From an uncultured Bacteriovorax sp. (GTDB taxonomy: Bacteria > Bdellovibrionota > Bacteriovoracia > Bacteriovoracales > Bacteriovoracaceae), in contig CAMLMH010000002.1 in assembly GCA_946481315.1 (NCBI GenBank), positions 124,001 through 188,000 on the forward strand: DNA of 64,000 bases. Reading direction: 5' to 3'. Shown one piece after another: positions 8,612 to 17,503 of the stretch. The position numbers and the translations under genes were made by a program. Within the stretch, counting starts at the first letter, position 1; each line of letters begins with the position of its first letter. Below the pieces are notes generated by a model, which did no database searches, had not been told where the DNA came from, and worked only from the letters and a program-made list of their open reading frames with translations.

Positions 8612-10111
8612 TTAGAAGCGTGTGCGAAACTGAAAGGTGGTAGAGTACTGTTTGCCATCATCTGCTCGGGCGCCGATTGACAGCGTAGAGGTTTTACTAA
8701 GCGCGACTTCATGTTGAAGAGCAACAAAGTGTTTTGTTTGATTCCCCCCGCCGAATTCAGTTTTTAGAGTTCCGTAATCGCCAAGATTTGTATTTTTACT
8801 AAGAGAATATGTGCGTGCACCTGAGGAGTCCTGGGTATAGTTCATACCGACATTTCCCACGGCCCCCAGATTGTAGTTATTACTTGCTGAAACTTTTGTA
8901 TAACGGTCACCCGGTCGCTGATAAAGCTCAATGTCCAGATACTTGTGATTGTGATCGGTCAAATTAAGATTGATCGTACGATTCTGATCAATGGTTTTCG
9001 TTTCACGGTCAATTCCGACTTCTGCTTTAACACTTGCCCCTAATGCCAGTTTTGTTTCCTCGTCCAGAGAAAGTGACATAGGAATGACTGTGATAAATTC
9101 AGTTTTCCCTTCCGTTTTGTTTTTGGCATTAACTTTAAAAAATGCTTCACCTTTTGAATTCGCAAGAGCGACATCTGTTTCCTGTTCATTAAAACTTAAT
9201 TTTGTTTTAGTCGATATAATCAGATCATCGGCAAGGTTTACTTTTTTACCGGCGTTAACAACTTCCAGATCAGTAGGAATGATTGTGTCACGGGTTTTGA
9301 TTTCGACTCCTATATCCAGATAATCATCGCCCTTTTTGCGCTCTTTATCTTCCAATGCAGGAAGTTTACTCAGGATTTTATCGATGGCAGTATTTTTTTC
9401 AGTAAATAGTTTTTCAGCACTAGAGGGAGTATAAGAAAAATATTTTATCAGGGCCTTTCCATCCGGGCGAATATGTACTTCATAAACTTTATTCCTGTCA
9501 GATCCTGCTCCCCGATAAAGATAAACAACTTCTTTGCCTCCTTCAGGTATGTATTGAACTTCATTTACATTGGGTAAATCAAAAGCTTCTTCGGCTAAAA
9601 GTTTGAAGGTTCCTGGAAACAGATTGGCCTGTGTATTCTGAATATTACCGTACTTGGCACAGTAGATTCCTCCGTTTCCGTTATCATGTTTAACCACATA
9701 ATAGAGAAAGCTCAGCTTGTTCAGCTCGAGTTGCAGCGTATTGGTAGTATTTACGTCACGGGACTCTTCTTCAAAATTCATTTTCTTTAGAATCTGATTA
9801 ACTTCTCCGGACAAATTCAGATAATTCTGACAGGTCTCACATCCTTTCATATCCATTTCTGACTGCGCAACCAGTTCGGCGTGTGCTGGTTGTTTGGGAT
9901 TTTTCTTTTCTTCCAGATAAGCGTCTAGTGCACTTTTTGTTTTAGATAGACCTTCCTTTAGGTCCGGATCAGTTTGACCGCTGGATATATTTTCAATTAC
10001 TGCGCGGTAAGTTTTATTTTTTTCCAATAATTTTTCAAATTCAGTTTGTCCGGCCTGGAGAAGACCGACATTAAAAAAACAGATTGTGAGGATAAAAGAC
10101 AAAATCCGCAT
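8612..10111 (-). CDS. Large exported protein with probable C-terminal beta-strand domain
   Basis: A 499-residue protein with a signal peptide (residues 1-20, ending LLQAG). The N-terminal ~120 residues are helical and contain a CETC pair. The last ~220 residues alternate polar and non-polar residues, as in beta-strands (SATLSIGARADD type repeats), and the protein ends in Phe (RTRF), a usual signal for outer-membrane insertion. A partial outer-membrane barrel or a surface protein is therefore likely. It is separated by only 21 bases from the upstream end of the DUF5602-like signal region and reads in the same direction, so the two may share a transcript. I do not recognise a family. Confidence 0.55.
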   Translation of the reverse strand: MRILSFILTICFFNVGLLQAGQTEFEKLLEKNKTYRAVIENISSGQTDPDLKEGLSKTKSALDAYLEEKKNPKQPAHAELVAQSEMDMKGCETCQNYLNLSGEVNQILKKMNFEEESRDVNTTNTLQLELNKLSFLYYVVKHDNGNGGIYCAKYGNIQNTQANLFPGTFKLLAEEAFDLPNVNEVQYIPEGGKEVVYLYRGAGSDRNKVYEVHIRPDGKALIKYFSYTPSSAEKLFTEKNTAIDKILSKLPALEDKERKKGDDYLDIGVEIKTRDTIIPTDLEVVNAGKKVNLADDLIISTKTKLSFNEQETDVALANSKGEAFFKVNAKNKTEGKTEFITVIPMSLSLDEETKLALGASVKAEVGIDRETKTIDQNRTINLNLTDHNHKYLDIELYQRPGDRYTKVSASNNYNLGAVGNVGMNYTQDSSGARTYSLSKNTNLGDYGTLKTEFGGGNQTKHFVALQHEVALSKTSTLSIGARADDGKQYSTTFQFRTRF

Positions 10112-10212
10112 GTTGTCTTAGCGACACTTAGTGATCAGAGCTTTAATGAAAACGAATTTATGACGGGATAAAGCAGATTAAGCAAGTGCAGCAGTCAAGT
10201 AATGAGTCTACT

Positions 10213-10246
10213 TAAATAAAAAGGCCCCGACATTTGACGAGGCCTT
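10213..10246 (-). terminator. Terminator downstream of the 33-residue small gene
   Basis: On the minus strand the stem AAGGCCTCG (10239-10246) pairs with CGGGGCCTT (10221-10229, one G-T pair), followed by TTTTTATTT (10213-10222). It ends transcription of the small gene at 10262-10363. Confidence 0.8.
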
Positions 10247-10261
10247 GATTTGCAGGCTGCT

Positions 10262-10363
10262 TTATTCTTCGTCAGCCTTCTTATTTTTTAATTTCTCTTT
10301 CTTTCGCTCCTGTCGCTCTTTAATTGAAAGCTTTTGTTTTGGTTTGTCTTTACCTTTTCCCAT
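10262..10363 (-). CDS. Small highly charged protein (33 residues)
   Basis: A short gene beginning MGKGKDKPKQKL and ending in KADEE, almost entirely Lys, Glu, Arg and Asp. It has an excellent ribosome site (AGGAGAAGG, 4 bases before ATG) and its own terminator just downstream, which together argue that it is real. The opening MGKGK recalls small ribosome-associated basic proteins such as THX, but the rest does not match. It could be an RNA- or ribosome-binding peptide. Function is unknown. Confidence 0.6.
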   Translation of the reverse strand: MGKGKDKPKQKLSIKERQERKKEKLKNKKADEE

Positions 10364-10429
10364 GATCCTTCTCCTGGTTGGCTGGTTAACATCACCAAAA
10401 CGGTAACAATTAACGAAACTAAAATACAA

Positions 10430-11398
10430 TTAAATTAAATCAGCACATGCGTTAGGGTCACTATTGATAAGTTCTTGAACTTTACCCAGCATCTGATTGC
10501 AACTACTATTTAGCTCTGCTTCCATTCTGTTGATCGGACCATAATGCGCACGCAGAACACGAAGCGTGACCATTGCATATTCTGCAGCGAACCCCGGACA
10601 AGATTTCAAGAAAGACTGGAATGTTGCTCCCGCTCCGGTACCCAAAATATTCATGTTAGTTGCGGTACAGGTTACACCTTCTTTGTACTGATCCAAAAAA
10701 CAACTTCTGGGATTGGCCTTGTATTCAGCATATAATTTGGAAAGCTCGGCATTGACACCGATAGAATCATAACTGGACTGGAAGAGACCTGCCTCTGCTT
10801 CAGCACTTGTCCGGTTACTACCAGCTGAACGATCCCAGCCTTCGCAGTATTTTCCGGAACTCTCTCGCATTCCCAGACCTATACCCAGCGCATACAGCGA
10901 TTTAAGCGGTGTTTGTCCAGCGACAGAGTTAGTAATTCCTAAAGCAGAAAACCGGGAGGCATAATGAGTGAGAGCGTCTTTAGTTGCTGTTGACGCTTTA
11001 GCCGCTGTCAGAATGGACACTAATGTTGTCGGAGTTTGCTCATTTTGTTTTAAACGACATAAGGAACGGGCATAACTCAAGGCCATTCCTTTGATGTATC
11101 CTTTCGGAGCGCGGCCACGATCATTCCAGGAATAAGCTGCACACGTGGATGAACCGGCTATGTCAGCAATGTGATCAAGATAAGCACCATCACTATCGGG
11201 GAGAGTGCTGACTGGATCTGTTGGCTGCGGGGAAGTGGGGGCGGGGGTTTCAGTAACGGGTGTTTCGGCATTTGGTCTGGTTTCAGTAACAGGTTCGAGT
11301 TCAAGGGATTCCGGTCGCCTGGCACCACTCGCGAATATGGAAGTTGAATAGACAGAGACAATGGTTAAGAAAACCATTTTACGGGTAATTTGCTTCAT
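10430..11398 (-). CDS. Secreted lysozyme-like protein, probable peptidoglycan hydrolase
   Basis: A 322-residue protein with a signal peptide (residues 1-23), a Pro/Thr/Glu-rich linker (~30-70) and a helical domain with several Cys. The motif GLGMRESSGKY, with E179 as the candidate catalytic acid, followed about 20 residues later by EAGLFQSS, resembles the ES...GLMQ signature of lysozyme-like and lytic transglycosylase folds. Predatory bacteria of this phylum secrete lysozymes such as DslA, which acts on deacetylated prey wall. A relationship is possible but not shown. It lies in a stretch with an L,D-transpeptidase and a 3D-domain protein, both wall enzymes. Confidence 0.55.
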   Translation of the reverse strand: MKQITRKMVFLTIVSVYSTSIFASGARRPESLELEPVTETRPNAETPVTETPAPTSPQPTDPVSTLPDSDGAYLDHIADIAGSSTCAAYSWNDRGRAPKGYIKGMALSYARSLCRLKQNEQTPTTLVSILTAAKASTATKDALTHYASRFSALGITNSVAGQTPLKSLYALGIGLGMRESSGKYCEGWDRSAGSNRTSAEAEAGLFQSSYDSIGVNAELSKLYAEYKANPRSCFLDQYKEGVTCTATNMNILGTGAGATFQSFLKSCPGFAAEYAMVTLRVLRAHYGPINRMEAELNSSCNQMLGKVQELINSDPNACADLI

Positions 11399-11591
11399 CC
11401 TAAAGCTCCTGAATGTAAAGGCAATTAAATTAGATCATCCTGATCTGTTAGTTCTGGCCGGAGCATTAATGATGCCATTTTCAGTCTCAATCCTAAGTAC
11501 TGCAGATTAAAGAAGACATGCTCGTTCATAGCTGAATGATCAGGATCAAAATGGAATCAAATAAGAATAACAGATTATTTTTTTCGGTGAC

Positions 11592-11620
11592 AAAATCGGG
11601 CCAGACTTAGTGCCGGCCCG
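11592..11620 (-). terminator. Possible terminator of the L,D-transpeptidase gene
   Basis: On the minus strand CGGGCC (11615-11620) pairs with GGCCCG (11597-11602) across a 12-base loop, followed by ATTTTG. The T run is short, so this is a moderate candidate. Confidence 0.5.
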
Positions 11621-11633
11621 GTGACAAAAAGAA

Positions 11634-12326
11634 CTATTCGATGATTTTATTTTTTACAATGATCAAAGCAGAGTGACCGGGTTTTGATCGATAGGCATAC
11701 TGGCCCTTCTCATCTGTGATAATTGTACCGTCAACTTTGAAATCAGGAATTCGGGCATTGCTTACTTCTTTTACCCTTTCAAATAATTCACCGGCAAGTG
11801 ATGCAGGTAAACGCACGCATCCGCCTGAAGCTTTTTTCCCCAGCATTCCCTCTGTTCCCTTAGGTGCTTCATGGAGAGCAATATCTCCGTTAAAGAAGAT
11901 CGCAAAAGGCATTTTAGTTCCGCCGAAAATTCCGGAAAAAATTCCGCCATAAGCACTTGATCTGTGATTTTTGCTAAGAAAAGTCGGAGTGTAGTAGCCT
12001 GTTGGCGTAATAGTCCAGGAATCTCGCTTAGAGTGATTTTCTCCGGCACGTTCGAACTTATCTCTGCCAGTAGAAACTTTTTCTGTTCTGATAAGTTTTC
12101 CAAATTCATAAACTTTAATTGACTGAGCTTCTTTACCCGAAGTCGCTTTATTAATCACAATGACGTAACGGAATTCATTAACCCATGGCTGACTCTGAAA
12201 TGTGGCCTCTGTAAAATCAACATTCACTTCGGCAGGACGAACAGAAGCCGCACCATCCACCATTACCTGTGCTCTGGTTGATAAGGAAACTGTTAAAAGG
12301 AAAAAAGAAAATAATAGCGCTCTCAA
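11634..12326 (-). CDS. L,D-transpeptidase (YkuD domain), exported
   Basis: A 230-residue protein with a signal peptide (~residues 1-19). The YkuD catalytic motif is present: H152 in LHEAP and nucleophile C170 in SGGCVRLP. In place of the usual S-H/R-G-C it has S-G-G-C. These enzymes make 3-3 cross-links in peptidoglycan, attach proteins to it, or in predators may remodel prey wall. The start is TTG at 12326, supported by AAGGAG seven bases upstream. It shares its 5' region with the divergent lipoprotein gene at 12498. Confidence 0.88.
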   Translation of the reverse strand: MRALLFSFFLLTVSLSTRAQVMVDGAASVRPAEVNVDFTEATFQSQPWVNEFRYVIVINKATSGKEAQSIKVYEFGKLIRTEKVSTGRDKFERAGENHSKRDSWTITPTGYYTPTFLSKNHRSSAYGGIFSGIFGGTKMPFAIFFNGDIALHEAPKGTEGMLGKKASGGCVRLPASLAGELFERVKEVSNARIPDFKVDGTIITDEKGQYAYRSKPGHSALIIVKNKIIE

Positions 12327-12497
12327 TTGGATGCTCCTTGCTCAAAAATCTCAAAAGAGAGCGTACATAACAAAATCGACTGAAGTCGCCTATGCTTTTC
12401 TCAACTATTTTTGCGTTTAAATTTTTCTGCTTTATATGCAAAGCTTCTCATATTTTGCCGCATTGATTTAAAAGCACTTCATGCCTTAAAGTGTTGC

Positions 12498-13448
12498 ATG
12501 AAAAAATCCAAATACACATTATTTCTTCTCAGTCTATTTTTGATTAACTGCAACTCATCTACAGACAATTCATCCACACAAACTCCAGTTATAAAGCACC
12601 AGTCAACAGCAGGAGACAGACCATTTCCAGCTGACAATGAATGGAATCGCGATATCTCCCAAGATCCAGTTGACCCTTCATCCGAGATCTATATTAATTC
12701 GTTGGGGCAGGATCAAACTGTGCATCCGGATTTCGGAACTGTATGGGAGGGGGCACCGATTGGACAACCGTATGTCATCGTATCAGGAAATCAGCCTAAA
12801 GTTCCTGTTTCATTTCTTTACGCACATGAAAGTGATCCCGGTCCGTATCCTATACCTGCCAATGCGCCAATTCAGGGGGGAGCCGATTCTGATGGGGATC
12901 GACATGTCATTGTCGTTGATCAAGATAACCAAATGCTTTATGAGCTTTATCGAGCCTTTCCTGATGGCAAAGGCGGATGGACTGCAGATTCAGGAGCCGT
13001 GTTCAATTTAAAAACGAATGATATGCGTCCGCTTGGCTGGACTTCAGCAGATGCAGCCGGCTTACCCATATATCCTGGTTTAGTGAAATATCATGAAGTC
13101 ATGAGTGGTGAAATTAACCATGCAATTCGTTTTACTGCTAATAAAACCCGCCGAGCTTTTGTTCATCCTGCCCGTCATCAGGCCGGAAGTTCATTAGATC
13201 CTAATCTTCCTCCAATGGGGATGCGTGTCCGGCTGAAAGCTTCTTTTGATATTTCAAACTACTCGCCTCATGTACAAGTTATCTTAAGAGCAATGAAAAA
13301 ATACGGAATGATACTGGCAGATAATGGAATAAGCTGGATGATAAGCGGAGCTCCTCACGAGGACTGGGATGATTATGAATTACATGCTTTAAAAACAATT
13401 CCCGGCCGTGCATTTGAAGTCATAAAAATGGGACCTGTCCATTACTGA
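12498..13448 (+). CDS. Putative lipoprotein of a widespread uncharacterised family
   Basis: A 316-residue protein with a lipoprotein signal (MKKSKYTLFLLSLFLINC; lipobox cysteine at residue 18). The mature part has highly patterned motifs such as ADNEWNRDIS, VHPDFGT, ESDPGPYPIP, LGWTSADAAGLP and PARHQAG, which I recognise as a conserved family found in soil bacteria but without a known function. The many buried aromatic, Asp and His residues suggest a compact, perhaps sugar-active, beta-rich enzyme; this is a guess. The ATG at 12498 fits the signal peptide; an earlier TTG at 12411 would put polar residues in front. Confidence 0.6.
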   Translation: MKKSKYTLFLLSLFLINCNSSTDNSSTQTPVIKHQSTAGDRPFPADNEWNRDISQDPVDPSSEIYINSLGQDQTVHPDFGTVWEGAPIGQPYVIVSGNQPKVPVSFLYAHESDPGPYPIPANAPIQGGADSDGDRHVIVVDQDNQMLYELYRAFPDGKGGWTADSGAVFNLKTNDMRPLGWTSADAAGLPIYPGLVKYHEVMSGEINHAIRFTANKTRRAFVHPARHQAGSSLDPNLPPMGMRVRLKASFDISNYSPHVQVILRAMKKYGMILADNGISWMISGAPHEDWDDYELHALKTIPGRAFEVIKMGPVHY

Positions 13449-13501
13449 TATATCAATATGGGAGATAATTTTCAGAGTGTTTTTTATTTTCTGCAATCTG
13501 A

Positions 13502-14263
13502 TTATTGCAGGAAATGAAGATCGCGAAGTTTGTTGATGATCTTTTGGTCTTTCACGATATAAGCGCTGAAAGTTTTTTCAGCATTGCTTTTGATCCATGG
13601 AAAAAACGAAGACGATTTACTTTCTCCAATGAAAACATCAACGTGATTTCCTTTAATGGCACCGCCTTTATCTCCGGCAAAGAAATAACCGTCATGAATG
13701 ATCACTCTTCCTGAAGTTAAAGTGATTTGTGCGCCACGAGCTTCGGGGACATAGAGGACAGTACCTGGGGCGATTTGGGTAAGATCAGTGGCAAGTGTGC
13801 GATATGGAACCAGAATATAATCCTGGATTCCGTCCCCATAGGGGCCGTTGGCCAAACGAAATTTCGTTTTACTGACATCGATTCTAAATATACTGGAGCA
13901 GTCGACTTTTTCTACTGCGCTAATTCCTGCATAATTGTAGGTTAAAGACTTTCCATCATTAAAAGTGACCCGTACGGATCCTTCCATCGCTGAATCACAC
14001 CATTCACGCAAAGTCAGTCTCGGCCCAAGCTCAACTGCCTGCATATCCCTTAGTGGATAAGTGCCTGAGCCATCTTTTAAAAGAGGAAGATAATAATGCG
14101 TGGCCCATAGTGTGAGTTTTGATCCTAGAGAATTATTCTTGGGAGAGGGAAAATTAAATTTATCTTTTGCCAGGGGATCGGAAGCTTCTGTTGCGGAGAA
14201 AGCAGAAGATGAGATGATGATTGAAAAGGAATACAAACACGCGAGAAACGTTGATCTAAGCAT
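13502..14263 (-). CDS. Exported 3D-domain (double-psi barrel) protein
   Basis: A 253-residue protein with a signal peptide (~residues 1-23). Its C-terminal half carries the 3D domain: VPYRTLATDL, APGTVLYVP and AGDKGGAIKGNHVDVF, including the three conserved Asp. This is the MltA/YabE-like double-psi beta-barrel of lytic transglycosylases and stationary-phase wall enzymes. The N-terminal half has WATHYYLP, as in related secreted 3D proteins. It probably cleaves glycan strands of its own or prey wall. GGAG lies nine bases before the ATG. Confidence 0.75.
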   Translation of the reverse strand: MLRSTFLACLYSFSIIISSSAFSATEASDPLAKDKFNFPSPKNNSLGSKLTLWATHYYLPLLKDGSGTYPLRDMQAVELGPRLTLREWCDSAMEGSVRVTFNDGKSLTYNYAGISAVEKVDCSSIFRIDVSKTKFRLANGPYGDGIQDYILVPYRTLATDLTQIAPGTVLYVPEARGAQITLTSGRVIIHDGYFFAGDKGGAIKGNHVDVFIGESKSSSFFPWIKSNAEKTFSAYIVKDQKIINKLRDLHFLQ

Positions 14264-14467
14264 TCTATTGAGCTCCGTAAATATTGTCAGTAGTTCAATT
14301 ATAATTGAGTATGTTGAGAGAACATCTCGGGGAAAAATCCGCCTACCTTTAATGCCTGATTAAAATGAAATGTCTTAACAAGATGAGCATGGATTTTCTC
14401 TTGCACTTGTTTTGAGTAGCTGTAAGTAAGTTTCTTGCGGTGATAAATTTGAACAAAGGAGACTAAG

Positions 14468-14725
14468 ATGCTTTGGACTTTATTAGTAGGTTTAATCGTC
14501 GGTGCCATTGCAAAACTCATAATGCCTGGGCGTGATCCAGGTGGAATCATTGTTACGATGATTATTGGGGTTGTTGGTGCTATGCTGGCCCATTTCATCG
14601 GACAAGGTTTAGGTTGGTACGCAGAAGGCGAACCTGCCGGTTTCATCGCATCGGTGGTAGGTGCTGTTATTCTACTCGGTATTTACCGGGCAGTGGTATC
14701 GCGTAATCCGCGAATACATCATTAG
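14468..14725 (+). CDS. GlsB/YeaQ/YmgE-family membrane stress protein
   Basis: An 85-residue protein with three membrane helices and the family pattern LLVGLIVGAIAKLIMPGRDPGG, GWYAEGEPAGFIASVVGAVILLGIYR (given in part). The family is also called transglycosylase-associated protein and is typically induced by stress or stationary phase; its biochemical role is unknown. AAAGGAGAC lies seven bases before the ATG, and a strong terminator follows, so it is a single-gene transcript. Confidence 0.9.
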   Translation: MLWTLLVGLIVGAIAKLIMPGRDPGGIIVTMIIGVVGAMLAHFIGQGLGWYAEGEPAGFIASVVGAVILLGIYRAVVSRNPRIHH

Positions 14726-14766
14726 TCCGGGTTGTCTCGATAACGTTTCCCCCCCAGGAAAAGGAT

Positions 14767-14800
14767 AGGCCCATCTGTAAAGATGGGCCTTGTCTTTTTT
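14767..14800 (+). terminator. Rho-independent terminator after the GlsB/YeaQ gene
   Basis: Perfect 10-bp stem (14767-14776 with 14781-14790), GTAA loop, followed by TGTCTTTTTT. Confidence 0.92.
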
Positions 14801-14911
14801 ATATTTCACATGCCTTCCCGGATGGACTCATGCTTGCATTTTTTTACTTATGAGATTGCTCTCACTCATAACTTGAGACTTCAAGTTTGAGCTTAAACAT
14901 CAGGAGGATAT

Positions 14912-16066
14912 ATGCTCGCAGTAAACTTTCGTGGTCCCAAAAGAATACGGGCCGACAAAGATAAACCGATTCCCCAAATTGAACACCCTAATGATGCTAT
15001 CGTAAAAGTTTTACGCTCCTGTATCTGCGGATCGGATCTGCACCTTTACCATGGGCTTGTTCCGGATACCCGCATAGGAAGCACCTTCGGACATGAGTTT
15101 GTCGGAGAGGTCGTTGAAATTGGATCATCTGTTCAAAACTTAAAAGTCGGAGACGTCGTTTCCGTTCCATTTAATATCAGCTGTGGTAGTTGTGAATTTT
15201 GCCAGCAGGGTCTTTATGGAAATTGTCATCAGACAAATCCTATGGCAACTGCTGTCGGAGGAATCTTTGGTTATTCGCACACGGCCGGAGGATATGATGG
15301 AGGCCAGGCAGAGTATGTACGTGTTCCGTTCGCAGACGTAGGCCCTACAATTGTTCCACCGGATATAGATCTGGATGATGCGGTTTTATTAACAGATGTT
15401 GTGCCCACAGGATATCAGGCTGCAGAAATGGGTGATATAAAACCTGGTGATACTGTCATGATTTTTGGGGCCGGCCCAATTGGTATTATGGCCGCAAAAT
15501 GTTCCTGGTTAATGGGAGCAGCCCGGGTCATAGTTTTTGATCAGCTGGATTATCGACTGGAGTTTGTGAAAAACTATGCACAATGTGAGGTCTACAATAC
15601 CCGTGAAATTGATGATGTCGTTCAGTTTGCCAAAAAGATTACCAATTATCTTGGGGCAGATGTGTGTATCGATGCTGTTGGATGTGAAGCGACGGGAAGA
15701 ATTATGCAGACGATAAGTGGAAGACTTAAATTACAGGCAGGATCAGCGACTGCATTAATGTGGGCCATAAACTCCGTCAAGAAAGGTGGCAACATTTCTA
15801 TTGTGGGAGTGTACGGTCCAAGCGGAAACTTAGTTCCGATTGGAAACGTTGTGAATAAAGGTCTTACTATAAAAGCCAATCAGGCAAGCGTTAAACGACA
15901 TGTGCCGCATTTGATTGAGCACATCCGCGCAGGCCGATTAAATCCTAAAGGGATTATCACTCACAGGTTCCCATTAGAGGAAGTTAGCGATGCCTACCAC
16001 ATCTTTGCCAACAAATTAGATAACATCATCAAGCCGGTGCTGATTCCACCGTCTGTAAGCCATTAG
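14912..16066 (+). CDS. Zinc-dependent alcohol dehydrogenase (formaldehyde-dehydrogenase-like)
   Basis: A 384-residue medium-chain dehydrogenase. Catalytic zinc ligands are C39 (CICGSD), H61 and E62 (GHEF). Structural zinc cysteines are C91, C94, C97 and C105. The nucleotide-binding glycine motif is FGAGPIG near residue 187. The extended middle region matches the glutathione-independent formaldehyde dehydrogenase-like branch. CAGGAGG lies six bases before the ATG. The next gene follows after 8 bases, so they form an operon. It faces a minus-strand operon of ferritin-like genes across a shared terminator. Confidence 0.9.
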   Translation: MLAVNFRGPKRIRADKDKPIPQIEHPNDAIVKVLRSCICGSDLHLYHGLVPDTRIGSTFGHEFVGEVVEIGSSVQNLKVGDVVSVPFNISCGSCEFCQQGLYGNCHQTNPMATAVGGIFGYSHTAGGYDGGQAEYVRVPFADVGPTIVPPDIDLDDAVLLTDVVPTGYQAAEMGDIKPGDTVMIFGAGPIGIMAAKCSWLMGAARVIVFDQLDYRLEFVKNYAQCEVYNTREIDDVVQFAKKITNYLGADVCIDAVGCEATGRIMQTISGRLKLQAGSATALMWAINSVKKGGNISIVGVYGPSGNLVPIGNVVNKGLTIKANQASVKRHVPHLIEHIRAGRLNPKGIITHRFPLEEVSDAYHIFANKLDNIIKPVLIPPSVSH

Positions 16067-16074
16067 GGGGTTCT

Positions 16075-16569
16075 ATGGAACAACAAGTTTTTGAACCACA
16101 AAATATTAACGGATGGGGTAGTGACGCGGATTTTAAACGCCGACCATATTACCCGATACATAAACAGCAAGTAACCGGTGCGCATTGGTCTGAACCGGAG
16201 CAACAGATTTCAGATGTAGAGATATTAAAATCTTCTGAGAGACCTGAAGTGAGTGCCGTTTTCGGAACAACTTTGCCACCACAAGGATTAAGCGGAGCAA
16301 TTCGACGTTTTGCTTTTAAATTTAGTGAAAATAGTTATGGGCATTGGATGCCTCTGATATTAGCTGACAGAATTCAATTTATTGAAGGAATATTCAGTGA
16401 TGTGGCCCAGGGTAAAGCACCGAGACTATTTGGCGATGGATACCTGGTAGATTTAAAGCATGCACCTGTAAAGTTCACTTTCAGAATTGTAAAAAATGCT
16501 TTTATTTTATCTGCACCTTTTCTGCTCTTATATTATTTTATGCGAAAATCGAGCGACGTACGAAGTTAA
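16075..16569 (+). CDS. Membrane-anchored protein of unknown function, partner of the alcohol dehydrogenase
   Basis: A 164-residue protein. The first ~110 residues are polar with patterns such as NGWGSDADFKRRP and FGTTLPPQGLSG. Around residues 130-157 is one hydrophobic helix (NAFILSAPFLLLYYF), so it is probably tethered to the inner membrane by its C-terminus. It starts 8 bases after the dehydrogenase stop and ends just before a terminator. I do not recognise a named family, but tight coupling suggests the two act together. Confidence 0.6.
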   Translation: MEQQVFEPQNINGWGSDADFKRRPYYPIHKQQVTGAHWSEPEQQISDVEILKSSERPEVSAVFGTTLPPQGLSGAIRRFAFKFSENSYGHWMPLILADRIQFIEGIFSDVAQGKAPRLFGDGYLVDLKHAPVKFTFRIVKNAFILSAPFLLLYYFMRKSSDVRS

Positions 16570-16574
16570 ATAAT

Positions 16575-16601
16575 GGGGGATGATATCCCCCTTTTCTTCT
16601 T
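16575..16601 (+). terminator. Terminator between convergent operons
   Basis: A 7-bp GC-rich stem (GGGGGAT 16575-16581 with ATCCCCC 16585-16591), then TTTTCTTCTTTT. It ends the dehydrogenase operon and, read the other way, lies just after the metallo-hydrolase gene. Confidence 0.85.
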
Positions 16602-17495
16602 TTAGTGATGTTGATGATAGTCTTGGTAATTCACCTCTTTCAAATGGAACAATTCAAAGTCCAGCGGTTCTTCCCGCAGTAAATTCTCAAATTCGATCGC
16701 ATCATGTGCAGAGAATATTTTTACTTGTCCGCCTTGCTCTTGATTTAATTTACGCAGCAGTTTCTGATTCCAGAGCCGTGCTTTTCGGTCGACTTCCATT
16801 AATTTCTGATAGGCGCGCAGACCCAGAGTGCAGTGGTATTCGTTGATATTCATCTCTCCCCGGAAAAAATATGCATCTCCTGCATGCAGTAACCACCCAC
16901 GTGAAGTATCCACAGCAATTCCGCAATGCCCAGATGTATGTCCGCGGAGCGGAACCATGAGAATTTCCGGGGGAAGTCCTTTCAGATTCCGCACGCTTTC
17001 AAATCCCAGCCATTTTTCTCCGGCCGGCTCATAGGTGACCCAATTTTTTTCCATATCCCATTGCTGATGGCGATAGCGATTTTTTGCCAGCCATGAGTTG
17101 GGGTGTTGAGCAGCTTCCAGCTCGGAACGAAGGACATGAACTTTTGCATTGGGGAAATCGGAAAGCCCCCCGGCATGATCAAAATCGAGATGTGTGAGAA
17201 CTATATGCCGGACATCACTGGCATTAAAACCCAGCTGCTGAATATGAAAAAGTGCAGTGTCTTCTTCGTTCAGCTGAACATTTAAAAGATTTCTGAAAAA
17301 ACCGCTTAAGCGATTGTGTGGTGATTTTATATCCAGCATACCGATACCAGTGTCAACTAGTACAAGACCTTCATCTGTTTCAACAGCAAGGCAATGACAT
17401 ACCAGGTGAGCATGAGCCGCGTGTGAAAAACCGTCGAATAGTTTTCCTCCAAGTGGACACATACTGCCGCAATTTAAATGATGTACTTTTAACAT
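16602..17495 (-). CDS. Metallo-beta-lactamase-fold hydrolase (lactonase-like)
   Basis: A 297-residue MBL-fold enzyme. The metal site is H102-x-D104-x-D106-H107 (THLDFDHAGG), with later ligands in GHTSGHCG and HAGDAYF. Overall layout and length are like quorum-quenching lactonases and related hydrolases, but the substrate cannot be read from the sequence. It has no signal peptide. It is the last gene of a minus-strand set after two ferritin-like proteins, 8 bases from the previous stop, with AGGAGGTCC before the ATG. Confidence 0.85.
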   Translation of the reverse strand: MLKVHHLNCGSMCPLGGKLFDGFSHAAHAHLVCHCLAVETDEGLVLVDTGIGMLDIKSPHNRLSGFFRNLLNVQLNEEDTALFHIQQLGFNASDVRHIVLTHLDFDHAGGLSDFPNAKVHVLRSELEAAQHPNSWLAKNRYRHQQWDMEKNWVTYEPAGEKWLGFESVRNLKGLPPEILMVPLRGHTSGHCGIAVDTSRGWLLHAGDAYFFRGEMNINEYHCTLGLRAYQKLMEVDRKARLWNQKLLRKLNQEQGGQVKIFSAHDAIEFENLLREEPLDFELFHLKEVNYQDYHQHH

Positions 17496-17503
17496 AGGAC
17501 CTC

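Noticed and set aside
11399..11633. Small gene in the 235-base gap before the lysozyme-like gene
   Set aside because: Frames are short and none has a convincing ribosome site. The gap probably holds the promoter and leader only.
13491..13510. Terminator for the 3D-domain gene
   Set aside because: CTGCAAT/ATTGCAG is a good stem and includes the stop codon, but in the gene's direction it is followed by A, not T. The T run lies on the wrong side.
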